NCBI RefSeq assembly: GCF_014131695.1
Contig: NZ_CP036346.1
Coordinates: 2,976,001 to 3,040,000 of the forward strand
Length of the DNA stretch: 64,000 nucleotides
Origin: Thomasclavelia ramosa DSM 1402
Lineage (GTDB): Bacteria > Bacillota_I > Bacilli_A > Erysipelotrichales > Coprobacillaceae
Direction: 5' to 3'
Shown: piece after piece, positions 56,193-64,000 of the stretch
How positions within the stretch are numbered: position 1 is the first letter of the stretch
How the letters are laid out: each line of letters opens with the position of its first letter
The notes under the pieces: model-generated
Databases searched by the model: none
The model's input: only the letters and a program-made list of their open reading frames with translations
What the model was told of the DNA's origin: nothing
Position numbers and translations under genes: made by a program

Positions 56193-57898
56193 ACTTTTTT
56201 TGTCTTAAATAATTTTCTAAAATCAAAGAAAGCAACTAATACTCCCAAAGCAATTAATAAAATTGCAAAAATCAATTGTAGTCCTGATGTCAAGAAATCA
56301 AAAGTTCCTGTTGTCATCCATGCATTTACGATGTTATATACAGAAAGACCAAGTGAACTTAAAGTTACTACCAGCATTGTACACATTGGAATGTATAACA
56401 TAAATCCTTTTCGACCAGTCACCTTTAGGAAAACAGATAATGAAATCAATACCATAGCTGCTAACAATTGATTTGCTGAACCGAATAACGGCCAGATATT
56501 ATTGTAACCACCTAATGATAATAAATAACCAAAGAACAAGGTAATTAATGTTGCAAAATACTTATTTGTAAGAATTTTATTCAACCCTGAAGCTTCTTGA
56601 GAATTTTCTACTTCAAATAATTCTTGGAATGATAAACGTCCAATTCTTGCAACAGCATCCAATGATGTAAGAGCTAATGCTGAAACGAACATTGTCATAA
56701 TGCAAATTCCCCATTCTTGAGGTAATCCTAGTTTAGAAACAAAAGCCGTTACCCCTACTGAGAATTTAGTAAATGGAGTAGCTCCTTCAGCAGTAACTAA
56801 TGAAGCTAGCTGATCAGTTAAAACACCGTCACTAACTAATTGAGTTAAAGAACCAACTACGACAACAACTAAGATTGCTAATAGTGATTCCAATAACATT
56901 GAACCATAACCAACTTGTAACATATCTTTTTCATTTTTGATTTGTTTACTACTTGTTTCTGATGAAACCAGTGAATGAAAACCAGAAACAGCTCCACAAG
57001 CAATCGTGATAAACAAAGTTGGGAACATGTAGCTGCCTGTCTCACTTGTAAAACCAGTAAATGCTGGTAGTGAAATAGTTGGGTTATAGAATAGTACGCC
57101 GACTACTGCAGCCACGATCATTCCAACAAATAAAAACGTAGTTAAATAATCACGAGGTTGTTTCAATAACCACATTGGTGTAACAGAAGCAAAGAAAATA
57201 TAGACAAAGACGACATATAGCCAAGTTGTTTTACTGAAATAAATTGGAAAAGCAATCCCTCCAATTAACATCAAAACAATTAAGCCAATTCCTAGCATTG
57301 CTTGCACTTTGCCACTTACATGCCGTTTCTTTAAAAAGAAACCAAAAGCAATCGCTACAACGATATACAACATTGAAATTGATGCAGCTGCAGCATTTGG
57401 CTGTAATTTAGAACCATCAACAGCTGAAAAACCATTAAATGTTCCTGCTACCATATCAGCAAAAGCAGCAATTACCAAAAGTGTAAATAACCAGCAAAAC
57501 AAGAAAAATAATTTCTTCCCAGTTTTACCAATATATTCTTCAATGATACCACCCATTGATTTACCGTTTGATTTTACTGATGCATAAAGTGCTCCAAAAT
57601 CTTGGACAGCACCAAAGAAAATTCCCCCAACAATAATCCATAAAACTGTAGGTACCCAACCAAACATCAATGCCATAACCGGTCCCGTTACAGGTCCTGC
57701 TCCAGCGATTGATGAAAACTGATGTGCAAATACTTCCCATTTGCTACTAGGAACAAAATCAACCCCATCTTCATTAGCAACCGCTGGTGTCTTAGCCTTA
57801 GGGTCGATTCCCCAAGTTTTCTCCAAATAGCGACCATAAATTACATAAGCTGCTGCCAATGCAACCATCGAAAGCGCCAGTAATAATAATCCATTCAT
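56189..57898 (-). CDS. cstA: Carbon starvation protein A (peptide/pyruvate transporter)
   Basis: The 569-residue membrane protein has about fifteen helices and the CstA motifs: VDFVPSSKWEVFAHQFSSIAGAGPVTGP near the start (read as HQFSSIAGAGPVTGP), GWVPTVLWIIVGGIFFGAVQDF, ACGAVSGFHSLVSSETSSKQ and LFGSANQLLAAM. CstA proteins import peptides or pyruvate on starvation; short Gram-positive forms like this are about 480-600 residues. It is a single gene between terminator and lac operon; the ribosome site is a GGGGG-containing stretch. No regulatory site was recognised. Confidence 0.95.
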   Translation of the reverse strand: MNGLLLLALSMVALAAAYVIYGRYLEKTWGIDPKAKTPAVANEDGVDFVPSSKWEVFAHQFSSIAGAGPVTGPVMALMFGWVPTVLWIIVGGIFFGAVQDFGALYASVKSNGKSMGGIIEEYIGKTGKKLFFLFCWLFTLLVIAAFADMVAGTFNGFSAVDGSKLQPNAAAASISMLYIVVAIAFGFFLKKRHVSGKVQAMLGIGLIVLMLIGGIAFPIYFSKTTWLYVVFVYIFFASVTPMWLLKQPRDYLTTFLFVGMIVAAVVGVLFYNPTISLPAFTGFTSETGSYMFPTLFITIACGAVSGFHSLVSSETSSKQIKNEKDMLQVGYGSMLLESLLAILVVVVVGSLTQLVSDGVLTDQLASLVTAEGATPFTKFSVGVTAFVSKLGLPQEWGICIMTMFVSALALTSLDAVARIGRLSFQELFEVENSQEASGLNKILTNKYFATLITLFFGYLLSLGGYNNIWPLFGSANQLLAAMVLISLSVFLKVTGRKGFMLYIPMCTMLVVTLSSLGLSVYNIVNAWMTTGTFDFLTSGLQLIFAILLIALGVLVAFFDFRKLFKTKKV

Positions 57899-58040
57899 TT
57901 TTTATTTCCCCCTTTAATGTATATACCTATACAATGTTTTATATAGAATACTCTTATGATTATTGTTTGTCAAGATAATAATTTTTTTATTTTAATTATT
58001 TTTAGGATTTTAGATAATAAATATACATATAATTGTTTAA

Positions 58041-58072
58041 AAAACAAAAAGATTGACTTTTATAGCCAATCC
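58041..58072 (-). terminator. Terminator of the lac-type operon
   Basis: On the minus strand GATTGGCT pairs with AGTCAATC (one mismatch) and is followed by TTTTTGTTTTTT, at the HAD stop codon. Confidence 0.78.
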
Positions 58073-58734
58073 TAGATTAATTTATTAAAATCACTGAAGT
58101 CTTGTATCGTCATGATAACGCCAGGTAAATCCCGATACTCACTTTCTTTTTCCTGAGGACAGATTACTACGATTTTTTCAATTCCCGCTTTATATGCATT
58201 CGCAATTCCTGAAAAAGAATCTTCAAACACTAAAATATCTTTAACATTATGTTTTAATTTTTGTGCTGCATCTTTAAACATATTAACTTTATTTGAATAG
58301 GAACCATCATCATAGATAATCATTTCAGGGTCAATCCACTTATCTAGATTAAATGATTCAACAAAAAAATCAATATTTTCTTTAATTGAAGCACTAGCAA
58401 TCGTAAAAGGAATTCCCAGTTCTTTTAATTTATCAAAAAAAGCTACTGCTCCATCTACCAAATGAAAAGATGCTTTATCTTGCTTACAAAATTCACGATA
58501 ATATTCTTCTTTTAATAATGAATATTTTTTAAGCTCTTCACTCGTTGCTTGATTATTCATCATATACTGAATATTTTTAGCATTCGGTGTTCCATTAAAC
58601 TGCTCATGCAACTCCTCGTCACTGATCCCCCTACCGCGAATCAGCTTGGAGATTTTTCCCCAAGCTAAAACATGTTTATCATTGTCAAAGAATAATGTTC
58701 CATTAAAATCAAAGATAATTGCTTTATAATTCAA
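58072..58734 (-). CDS. HAD-superfamily phosphatase/phosphoglucomutase-like
   Basis: The 220-residue HAD protein has motif 1 IFDFNGTLF (nucleophile Asp9, with Asn in place of the usual second Asp), a helical cap domain (about 18-80), motif 2 FTIASAS, Lys in YSNKVNMF and motif 4 VFEDSFSGIANAYKAG. The fold is that of beta-phosphoglucomutase-like enzymes, but the Asn at the acid/base position makes a mutase unlikely and a phosphatase-type role uncertain. Its first 11 bases overlap the end of lacG, so it is translationally coupled. It probably removes or recycles a sugar phosphate from this pathway. Confidence 0.85.
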   Translation of the reverse strand: MNYKAIIFDFNGTLFFDNDKHVLAWGKISKLIRGRGISDEELHEQFNGTPNAKNIQYMMNNQATSEELKKYSLLKEEYYREFCKQDKASFHLVDGAVAFFDKLKELGIPFTIASASIKENIDFFVESFNLDKWIDPEMIIYDDGSYSNKVNMFKDAAQKLKHNVKDILVFEDSFSGIANAYKAGIEKIVVICPQEKESEYRDLPGVIMTIQDFSDFNKLI

Positions 58735-60136
58735 TCTTATCTAACTCCTTTGTTTCACTAATTTGCTTGAACCAGCTAGCTGATTTTTTTGGATATCTAA
58801 CTTGACTGTCATAATCAACATAGAATAGTCCATAACGCTTATTATAACCATTAGACCAAGAAAATACATCCATTAACGACCAAACAAAATATCCTTTAAC
58901 ATCCGCACCATCATCAATTGCTTTTAAAATCCATGATAAGTGCTTTCTAATATAATCAATCCTTGGAGTATCATCGATCTTACCTCCAACAAATTCATCC
59001 TTATATCCCATTCCATTTTCTGTGATATAAATTGCTTTATAGTTAGGATATTGATTTTTAATTCGCATGATCATATCATAAAGTCCTTGAGGATAAATCA
59101 ACCAGTCCCAGTCAGTTCTTTCGATTCCTTCCTTAAACATCCGTTCACCAACACCCTTCAGTCTAAAACGTGAAGTACCTTTATCCCCCGTTCCATTATG
59201 GAAGATATCATTCTCACCATCGTAAGCTTGAATAAAGTGGCTTTGATAATAATTAATTCCTAGATAATCATTTAACTTAGCAGCTTTTTTCATGATTTCC
59301 AAATCTTCTAGATCAACTCTAAAAGTTCCATTATTTAAAGCGACTAATCGTTTAATTATCGTAAGAGTTTCATCAGTGTATTCACCTAAGAAAGTTGCAT
59401 CTAAAACAAACTGGTTAGCTAATACATCTTCATTTTTTGTTGCCTGATAATCAGCTTCATTATCATTATAAGGATATTTTGTTTCTAAAGAGTGAATAAT
59501 TCCAATTTGGCCTGGATATTTTCCCTCTTTAAATGCCAATACTGCTTTCGCATGGGCAACCATCATATGATGCATTGAATAAACTGCTTTAGGAATATCA
59601 TATTTAATTGCTGGTGGAAAACTTCCTACAATGTATTGATTTACTGCAATTGGCCATACTTCATTAAAGGTGAACCAATATTTTACTTCATCATGATATT
59701 CTTGAAAACAAAATTTTGCATAATTAGTATATTGATCGATGATTTCATGATTTAAAAAATCACCAATTTTATGCAAAGCATCAGGAGTATCAAAATGATG
59801 TAATGTAACATATGGTTCAACACCCTGCTTTTTACATTCTTGAAAAACACGATGATAAAAATCTACCCCTTCTTGATTAATTTGACCAACACCATTAGGA
59901 AAAATTCTTGACCAGGCAATCGAGATTCTAATCCCTTTGATTCCATAATCACGGCATAATTTTAAATCTATCGGATATTGATGATAAAAATCACTCGCCG
60001 GATCACCAGAAAAACGTCCTTCTTTTTTTAAATAATCATCCCAGGCAACTTTACCTTTTCCATATTTCAAAGTACTTCCTTCACATTGGTAAGCAGCTGT
60101 AGCACCACCAAATACAAAATTATCAGGAAATTTCAT
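58724..60136 (-). CDS. lacG: 6-phospho-beta-galactosidase (GH1, LacG type)
   Basis: The 470-residue GH1 enzyme has the features of LacG: FVFGGATAAYQCEG, ASDFYHQYPIDL, acid/base Glu in FTFNEVWPIAV, IKYDIPKAVYSMHHMMVAH (read as KYDIPKAV and HHMMVAHA), nucleophile Glu in IYITENGMGYKDEF and the end LMDVFSWSNGYNKRYGLFYVD. LacG cleaves lactose-6-phosphate. It lies directly after the lactose-type PTS IIBC gene and before a coupled HAD phosphatase. Of the six GH1 genes it is the only one with clear galactosidase features. A tagatose-6-phosphate pathway is not in the window. Confidence 0.93.
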   Translation of the reverse strand: MKFPDNFVFGGATAAYQCEGSTLKYGKGKVAWDDYLKKEGRFSGDPASDFYHQYPIDLKLCRDYGIKGIRISIAWSRIFPNGVGQINQEGVDFYHRVFQECKKQGVEPYVTLHHFDTPDALHKIGDFLNHEIIDQYTNYAKFCFQEYHDEVKYWFTFNEVWPIAVNQYIVGSFPPAIKYDIPKAVYSMHHMMVAHAKAVLAFKEGKYPGQIGIIHSLETKYPYNDNEADYQATKNEDVLANQFVLDATFLGEYTDETLTIIKRLVALNNGTFRVDLEDLEIMKKAAKLNDYLGINYYQSHFIQAYDGENDIFHNGTGDKGTSRFRLKGVGERMFKEGIERTDWDWLIYPQGLYDMIMRIKNQYPNYKAIYITENGMGYKDEFVGGKIDDTPRIDYIRKHLSWILKAIDDGADVKGYFVWSLMDVFSWSNGYNKRYGLFYVDYDSQVRYPKKSASWFKQISETKELDKIEL

Positions 60137-60138
60137 TT

Positions 60139-61785
60139 TTATTCTCCCTCCATAATTTTAAACACAAATTTCAAGGCCCCATCAGGATCTCTTGTTAGAT
60201 TGATATATTGTTTACCTTCACAAGCAACACATTTAATTCCTAAACGATCTGTATCTTTTTTCAAATCTTCATAATAATTAGCTACTTGTGGTGCCAATAC
60301 AACTAAATCATAATCTTTCATAATATCCATATGTGCTCCATAAGAACCGGCAGCTGTAATCAATGGAATATTTTGTTCTTTAGCGCCTTTAGCTAGAGCA
60401 TTTGCTAATAAACCACTTGTTCCACCACCAGCACATAAAACCAAGATTCGTTTTGATTTTAAAGTATTTCCATCTACTTCAATCATTTCTTCTTCTTTTT
60501 CAACTGCATCTAAGTTCTTATTCTTTTCTTCTTCACACTTTTCATTATCATAAACTTTAAAAAATGGATAATAAATAGCAAAATCAACTAGTAGAATAAC
60601 TGCAGCAAAAAGAATTGTTAATAAACCTAAACCGCATCCTAAAACAATCCCAATTGGTCCTGGTGTTGTCCAAGGTAATACATACATAAAACTATTCATG
60701 CCTAAGAAATCTACAAAAGCTTTAAATAACCAAACATTTAAAATCGGAGCGAAAATAAATGGAATAAAGAAAATTGGATTTAAGATAAGCGGTGCCCCAA
60801 ATAAAATTGGTTCATTAACCCCAAAGATTACCGGAATCGAACTAGCACGGCCAATTGCTTTTAATTCTTTTGATTTTGACATAAATGCAAACATCAATGT
60901 AATTACAAGAGTTGCACCAGTCCCACCAATTGTTGCAACAAATTGTTGAACTCCTGGTGTTAATATATTATTAGCATGTTGTCCCGCTTGGAATAAATCT
61001 AAATTGTTTGCTATATTTACATAATAGATTGCCGAAACTGCCGGTTCCACGATTGATGGACCTTGAATTCCCACAAACCAGAATAATGACATTGCCCCAT
61101 AAATAATAGCCAACCCGATATACCCATCTGCTGCAGTAAATAGTGGTTGAAAAAATTCAATTACACCTTGAGCAAAACATATTCCAGTTACATTCCTAAA
61201 AATAATATCAAAAATAGTAAAGATGATTGCTGAAACCGCAAACGGTATAACATCAGCAAAGGTTTGAGAAATATTTGGTGGTACTGCATCTGGCATTTTA
61301 ATAGTTACATTTCGTTTTACACAAAAACGATAAACATTACAAACGACAAAGGCAACTAAAAAGGCTGTTAATAACCCTTTTGACCCCATATAGCCATTTG
61401 CAAACCCGCCTTCGATCGAATCGACCCCAACAATCAAGAAACCAACAATTGCTGCCATTAACGCAGAAATATTATTGATTTGACGATTAACCGGCATATC
61501 ACGATTAAAATTATCTGCTAAATTCTTAGCCGTAGTACCTGCAACAACAAGAGCTAAAATCCCCATTGAGTAATTATATGGTTTTAAGATCATTGCTTCT
61601 ATTTCTTTAGACCAGTAAAAACCAAAGATATTTGGTACATATGCAAGTAACATAAAAATACTTGAAAATAATACAATCGGCATGGCCGAAATGAAACCAT
61701 CACGAATCGCTCGTAAATAGCGGTTACGTGAAACTTTTTCAAAGAAAGGTTTTAATTTCTCTATATTTGAAACTAATTTATTCAT
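60139..61785 (-). CDS. lacE: PTS lactose-class IICB permease
   Basis: The 548-residue protein has an IIC domain (about 1-425) with [35 protein letters not shown] and [27 protein letters not shown] domain follows, with the phospho-Cys in [17 protein letters not shown] (about residue 448) and [16 protein letters not shown]. This is the LacE arrangement (IIC before IIB on one chain), slightly shorter than usual. With the IIA next to it, it makes a full lactose-class enzyme II. The lacG stop/start gap is two bases. Confidence 0.94.
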   Translation of the reverse strand: MNKLVSNIEKLKPFFEKVSRNRYLRAIRDGFISAMPIVLFSSIFMLLAYVPNIFGFYWSKEIEAMILKPYNYSMGILALVVAGTTAKNLADNFNRDMPVNRQINNISALMAAIVGFLIVGVDSIEGGFANGYMGSKGLLTAFLVAFVVCNVYRFCVKRNVTIKMPDAVPPNISQTFADVIPFAVSAIIFTIFDIIFRNVTGICFAQGVIEFFQPLFTAADGYIGLAIIYGAMSLFWFVGIQGPSIVEPAVSAIYYVNIANNLDLFQAGQHANNILTPGVQQFVATIGGTGATLVITLMFAFMSKSKELKAIGRASSIPVIFGVNEPILFGAPLILNPIFFIPFIFAPILNVWLFKAFVDFLGMNSFMYVLPWTTPGPIGIVLGCGLGLLTILFAAVILLVDFAIYYPFFKVYDNEKCEEEKNKNLDAVEKEEEMIEVDGNTLKSKRILVLCAGGGTSGLLANALAKGAKEQNIPLITAAGSYGAHMDIMKDYDLVVLAPQVANYYEDLKKDTDRLGIKCVACEGKQYINLTRDPDGALKFVFKIMEGE

Positions 61786-61806
61786 ATACGATCCCCCGTT
61801 AAATTT

Positions 61807-62115
61807 TTATTTTTTATATACATCCATTAAAGTCCCAACAATATCCTTTAATAATAATGTTGTCATCAGATGATCTTGACCATGAACCATGATAAAACCA
61901 ACCTCAACATTATCCCCTCGAGCTTCTTGTTGCAATAAATCTGTTTGAGCTTTATGAGCATCTACTAAACATTCATTAGCTTCTGCTACTAATCTATCAG
62001 CAGTCACTAAGTCACCTGCTTTAGCTTTCTCTACAGCCATTAATAATTTTGAACGAGCATCCCCTGAGTAAGCTACGATTTCAAAGGCAACCATTGTTGC
62101 TTCTTCTTTAGTCAT
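61807..62115 (-). CDS. lacF: PTS lactose/cellobiose-class IIA subunit
   Basis: The 102-residue IIA protein has the four-helix pattern of the family, with the AYSGDARSKLLMAVEKAKAGD helix, ADRLVAEANECLVDAHKAQT and the phospho-His in IMVHGQDHLMTTL. It carries phosphate from HPr to the IIB domain of LacE, which follows 21 bases downstream. It is the only PTS IIA visible in the window, so the orphan IIC/IIB genes elsewhere may share it or an unseen one. Confidence 0.95.
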   Translation of the reverse strand: MTKEEATMVAFEIVAYSGDARSKLLMAVEKAKAGDLVTADRLVAEANECLVDAHKAQTDLLQQEARGDNVEVGFIMVHGQDHLMTTLLLKDIVGTLMDVYKK

Positions 62116-62134
62116 ATTTAATCCTTCTTTCTAT

Positions 62135-64000
62135 TTATCTCTTTTTAACGATTGAAATAATCGTTGCAATTTCAGCGTCACTGATTGATATATTTAAAGC
62201 CATCTCTAAAGGAACTAAAAGTTCCTTGACCTTACTAACTAACATTCCATGATTTAAAATTATGTTTGATGCAATAAAATTAACAATCGGTGCTTGATGT
62301 CTACTGATTCGATCAATCAAACAAACCAAGTGTACTATTAAACCGATTTGCTGATCCTCATCTAAAGTTGCATCTAGTGTAACTTCTAAACTCTTAGTAA
62401 AATCCAATAGATAATCTTTTATTCCATCAACATCTACCTCATTGAACTGATCCTTTAAATATTCAAATATTTCATTAATATCATCACGTGCTTCATCTTC
62501 CTCAATGAATATCTCTTCTAAAGTTTTAGCATTCTTTTGTTCTAGCCATCTCACTTCAGCAAAAGGATATTGAGCTAAATTTGGTCTATTATTACCAATA
62601 ATTCCGATAATTTTTCCTTCATTAGCAATAATATTGATTTCATTGTATAGATGATTAGCTTCACTATTTTCAATTACATGAACAGTAACATTACTTAAAT
62701 CAAAATGTTCATTTAAATAACTCTTTAACCTTGTAACTTCTGACTGCTCTTTTGAAATTATTACTAAGATCTTCTTATCACTTTGTTTTCTAAAATATTT
62801 TATATCTTTAAACTTTGTTTGAAGATATTCATAAATTTCATCGACTGAATCATTATTACTGGCTTTATTACTGCTAGTGACACCAATTAAAGTAACTGGC
62901 ATTTCTAAATATTTAATTTCTATTTTTGTTTCAAAAGCAATTGATTCAGCCATAGTTCGAATTGAACCCATGTCATAAATAAGAATAATCCCTTTACCCT
63001 GATCAACCTTTATAATTTGCTCTTTCAAATCTTCATAGGCATCATCCATGCTTTTATCTAAAGGCAAATCATAGGCATAAGTATTGTTATGCATTGCTAA
63101 AGCGTTAACAACGTTAACAATCGAACTAGCCGAACTGTCACCATGCATCGCAATCAAAGTAACAACATGTTTATTAGTTACAGGCTTACTCTCATTTAAA
63201 ATAAACAGCATTGTAAAGATTATTTCATCAATATTCATCTTTACCCTAAATTCTTCTTCAATTTCATGAACGAATTCTTTAGCAAGATGATAATGTTTAG
63301 GATAAAGATCAATCATCCGCTTAATTTCTTCATTTGCAAGACGCTGTTTACTGCTTACTTTAATTAGTGAAGCATTAATATGCAGACATAACCCATAAAG
63401 AATATTTTCTTGATAATTTATTGCTAGTTCACTGCTTACACGAGTAATGAAACGTTCAACTAAACTAATTAATTTCATTGAAACAATTTTACTTAATTGC
63501 TCTTTATCACTTACACGATTACTCAATTCATTTAAATATTCTTGAAAATCTTGATGAAGCTGTAATGAAACTAATGTATTAATTTGTTCCTCACTAACAC
63601 TTTGTTTTTTTAACTCTTTTTTACGAACATCAATCGTTCGATAAATATTAGCATTATTTTCCTTTGCTCTATTTTTTAATACCTCATTTTTAGTAAATGC
63701 AAATTTACAATCTCCAGGAATAATCTCATCAATTTCTTCTTTAAATGTTTTATAGTAAATCATTCCTTTGCGAACATAATTAGGAAAATCTGATAACAAT
63801 AACTCAATATGGTGATGATGAACATCATGTTCTCTTACATAACAATTAGCTACTCCTGTATGAATATCATTTTTTAAACCACGGATATTGTCCTTCACTT
63901 CATATAATAATAAGGAGTGTAATATATTAGTGCTTACTTCTAGAACCCGATCAAGTTTTCTGGCTTCTTGTTTTAAAAACAATTCTAAAAGAGCAAATCG
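62135..64000 (-). CDS. LevR-like PRD/EIIA transcriptional activator, 3' part
   Basis: The frame is open to the window end, so the amino terminus (which in LevR proteins holds the helix-turn-helix and sigma-54 AAA+ domain) is not seen. The visible 621 residues show two PRDs, the first with LCLHINASLIK and the second near VHLVCLIDRISRH. Between them lie a mannose-class EIIA domain (VTLIAMHGDSSASSIVNVVN, with the His) and an EIIB-like region (KILVIISKEQSEV). LevR activates PTS operons with sigma-54. It precedes lacF by 19 bases, so it is in the same direction as the lac operon. If AAA+ is present, a sigma-54 promoter is to be expected outside the window. Confidence 0.85.
   Translation of the reverse strand, partial: RFALLELFLKQEARKLDRVLEVSTNILHSLLLYEVKDNIRGLKNDIHTGVANCYVREHDVHHHHIELLLSDFPNYVRKGMIYYKTFKEEIDEIIPGDCKFAFTKNEVLKNRAKENNANIYRTIDVRKKELKKQSVSEEQINTLVSLQLHQDFQEYLNELSNRVSDKEQLSKIVSMKLISLVERFITRVSSELAINYQENILYGLCLHINASLIKVSSKQRLANEEIKRMIDLYPKHYHLAKEFVHEIEEEFRVKMNIDEIIFTMLFILNESKPVTNKHVVTLIAMHGDSSASSIVNVVNALAMHNNTYAYDLPLDKSMDDAYEDLKEQIIKVDQGKGIILIYDMGSIRTMAESIAFETKIEIKYLEMPVTLIGVTSSNKASNNDSVDEIYEYLQTKFKDIKYFRKQSDKKILVIISKEQSEVTRLKSYLNEHFDLSNVTVHVIENSEANHLYNEINIIANEGKIIGIIGNNRPNLAQYPFAEVRWLEQKNAKTLEEIFIEEDEARDDINEIFEYLKDQFNEVDVDGIKDYLLDFTKSLEVTLDATLDEDQQIGLIVHLVCLIDRISRHQAPIVNFIASNIILNHGMLVSKVKELLVPLEMALNISISDAEIATIISIVKKR

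Overview
The window is AT-rich DNA from a low-GC Gram-positive bacterium (Bacillota). Gene content points to an anaerobic gut fermenter: six family-1 phospho-glycosidases with lactose/cellobiose-class PTS parts, a giant acyl-CoA dehydratase activase, a class B sortase, an LCP protein, CstA, and many zinc-ribbon membrane proteins. The style resembles Erysipelotrichia such as Thomasclavelia (Clostridium) ramosa. That placement is an inference from gene style, not from a marker gene. No rRNA, tRNA, CRISPR array or prophage was seen.

Layout. 1-4.2 kb: the 3' part of a CapA-like gene, a MerR-controlled ABC exporter, and an IS200-type element. 4.2-14 kb: ddl-murF, two large zinc-ribbon/membrane/propeller-like proteins, a Gfo/Idh/MocA oxidoreductase, an AEC transporter, a GIY-YIG protein, methionine aminopeptidase and a metallophosphoesterase. 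14-22 kb: an RsiV-like secreted protein, a pair of Gfo/Idh/MocA oxidoreductases, a decayed group II intron, a GH1 plus TIM-barrel-like operon, and a divergent RpiR regulator. Four copies of a TGNAATTNAATTTCA operator link the oxidoreductase pair to the GH1 operon. 21.9-33.4 kb: a PTS IIC / zinc-ribbon / manA / GH1 / broken IIB operon, a divergent PRD regulator, an rpiB-GH1-IIB-alsE operon and a divergent LacI regulator. AGTAAACGTTTAC operators occur at both divergent promoters.

33.4-41.5 kb: a frameshifted small gene, two GH1 genes, uxuA (mannonate dehydratase), two IclR regulators and a second PTS IIC, with two long palindromes in the promoter regions. 41.6-46.9 kb: the 1411-residue activase with a MarR regulator, then a decayed AraC gene. 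46.9-56.2 kb: cell-envelope genes (O-antigen ligase/polymerase-like, LCP, sortase B), ychF, Smr, PAP2, an RpiR regulator and a secreted esterase with a non-canonical sorting tail. 56.2-64 kb: cstA, and a lactose-type operon (LevR-like regulator, lacF, lacE, lacG, HAD phosphatase) that runs off the window end.

Most of the window is a set of separate, separately regulated beta-glycoside phosphotransferase pathways. Gene decay is recent-looking at several points: a 20-bp duplication in one PTS IIB, a T-tract frameshift, a nonsense AraC gene and an intron relic. The strongest candidates for undescribed biology are the allulose-6-phosphate-type branch joined to a phospho-beta-glucosidase, the RpiR-linked oxidoreductase/GH1/TIM-barrel regulon, and the zinc-ribbon membrane proteins that recur among sugar and cell-wall genes.
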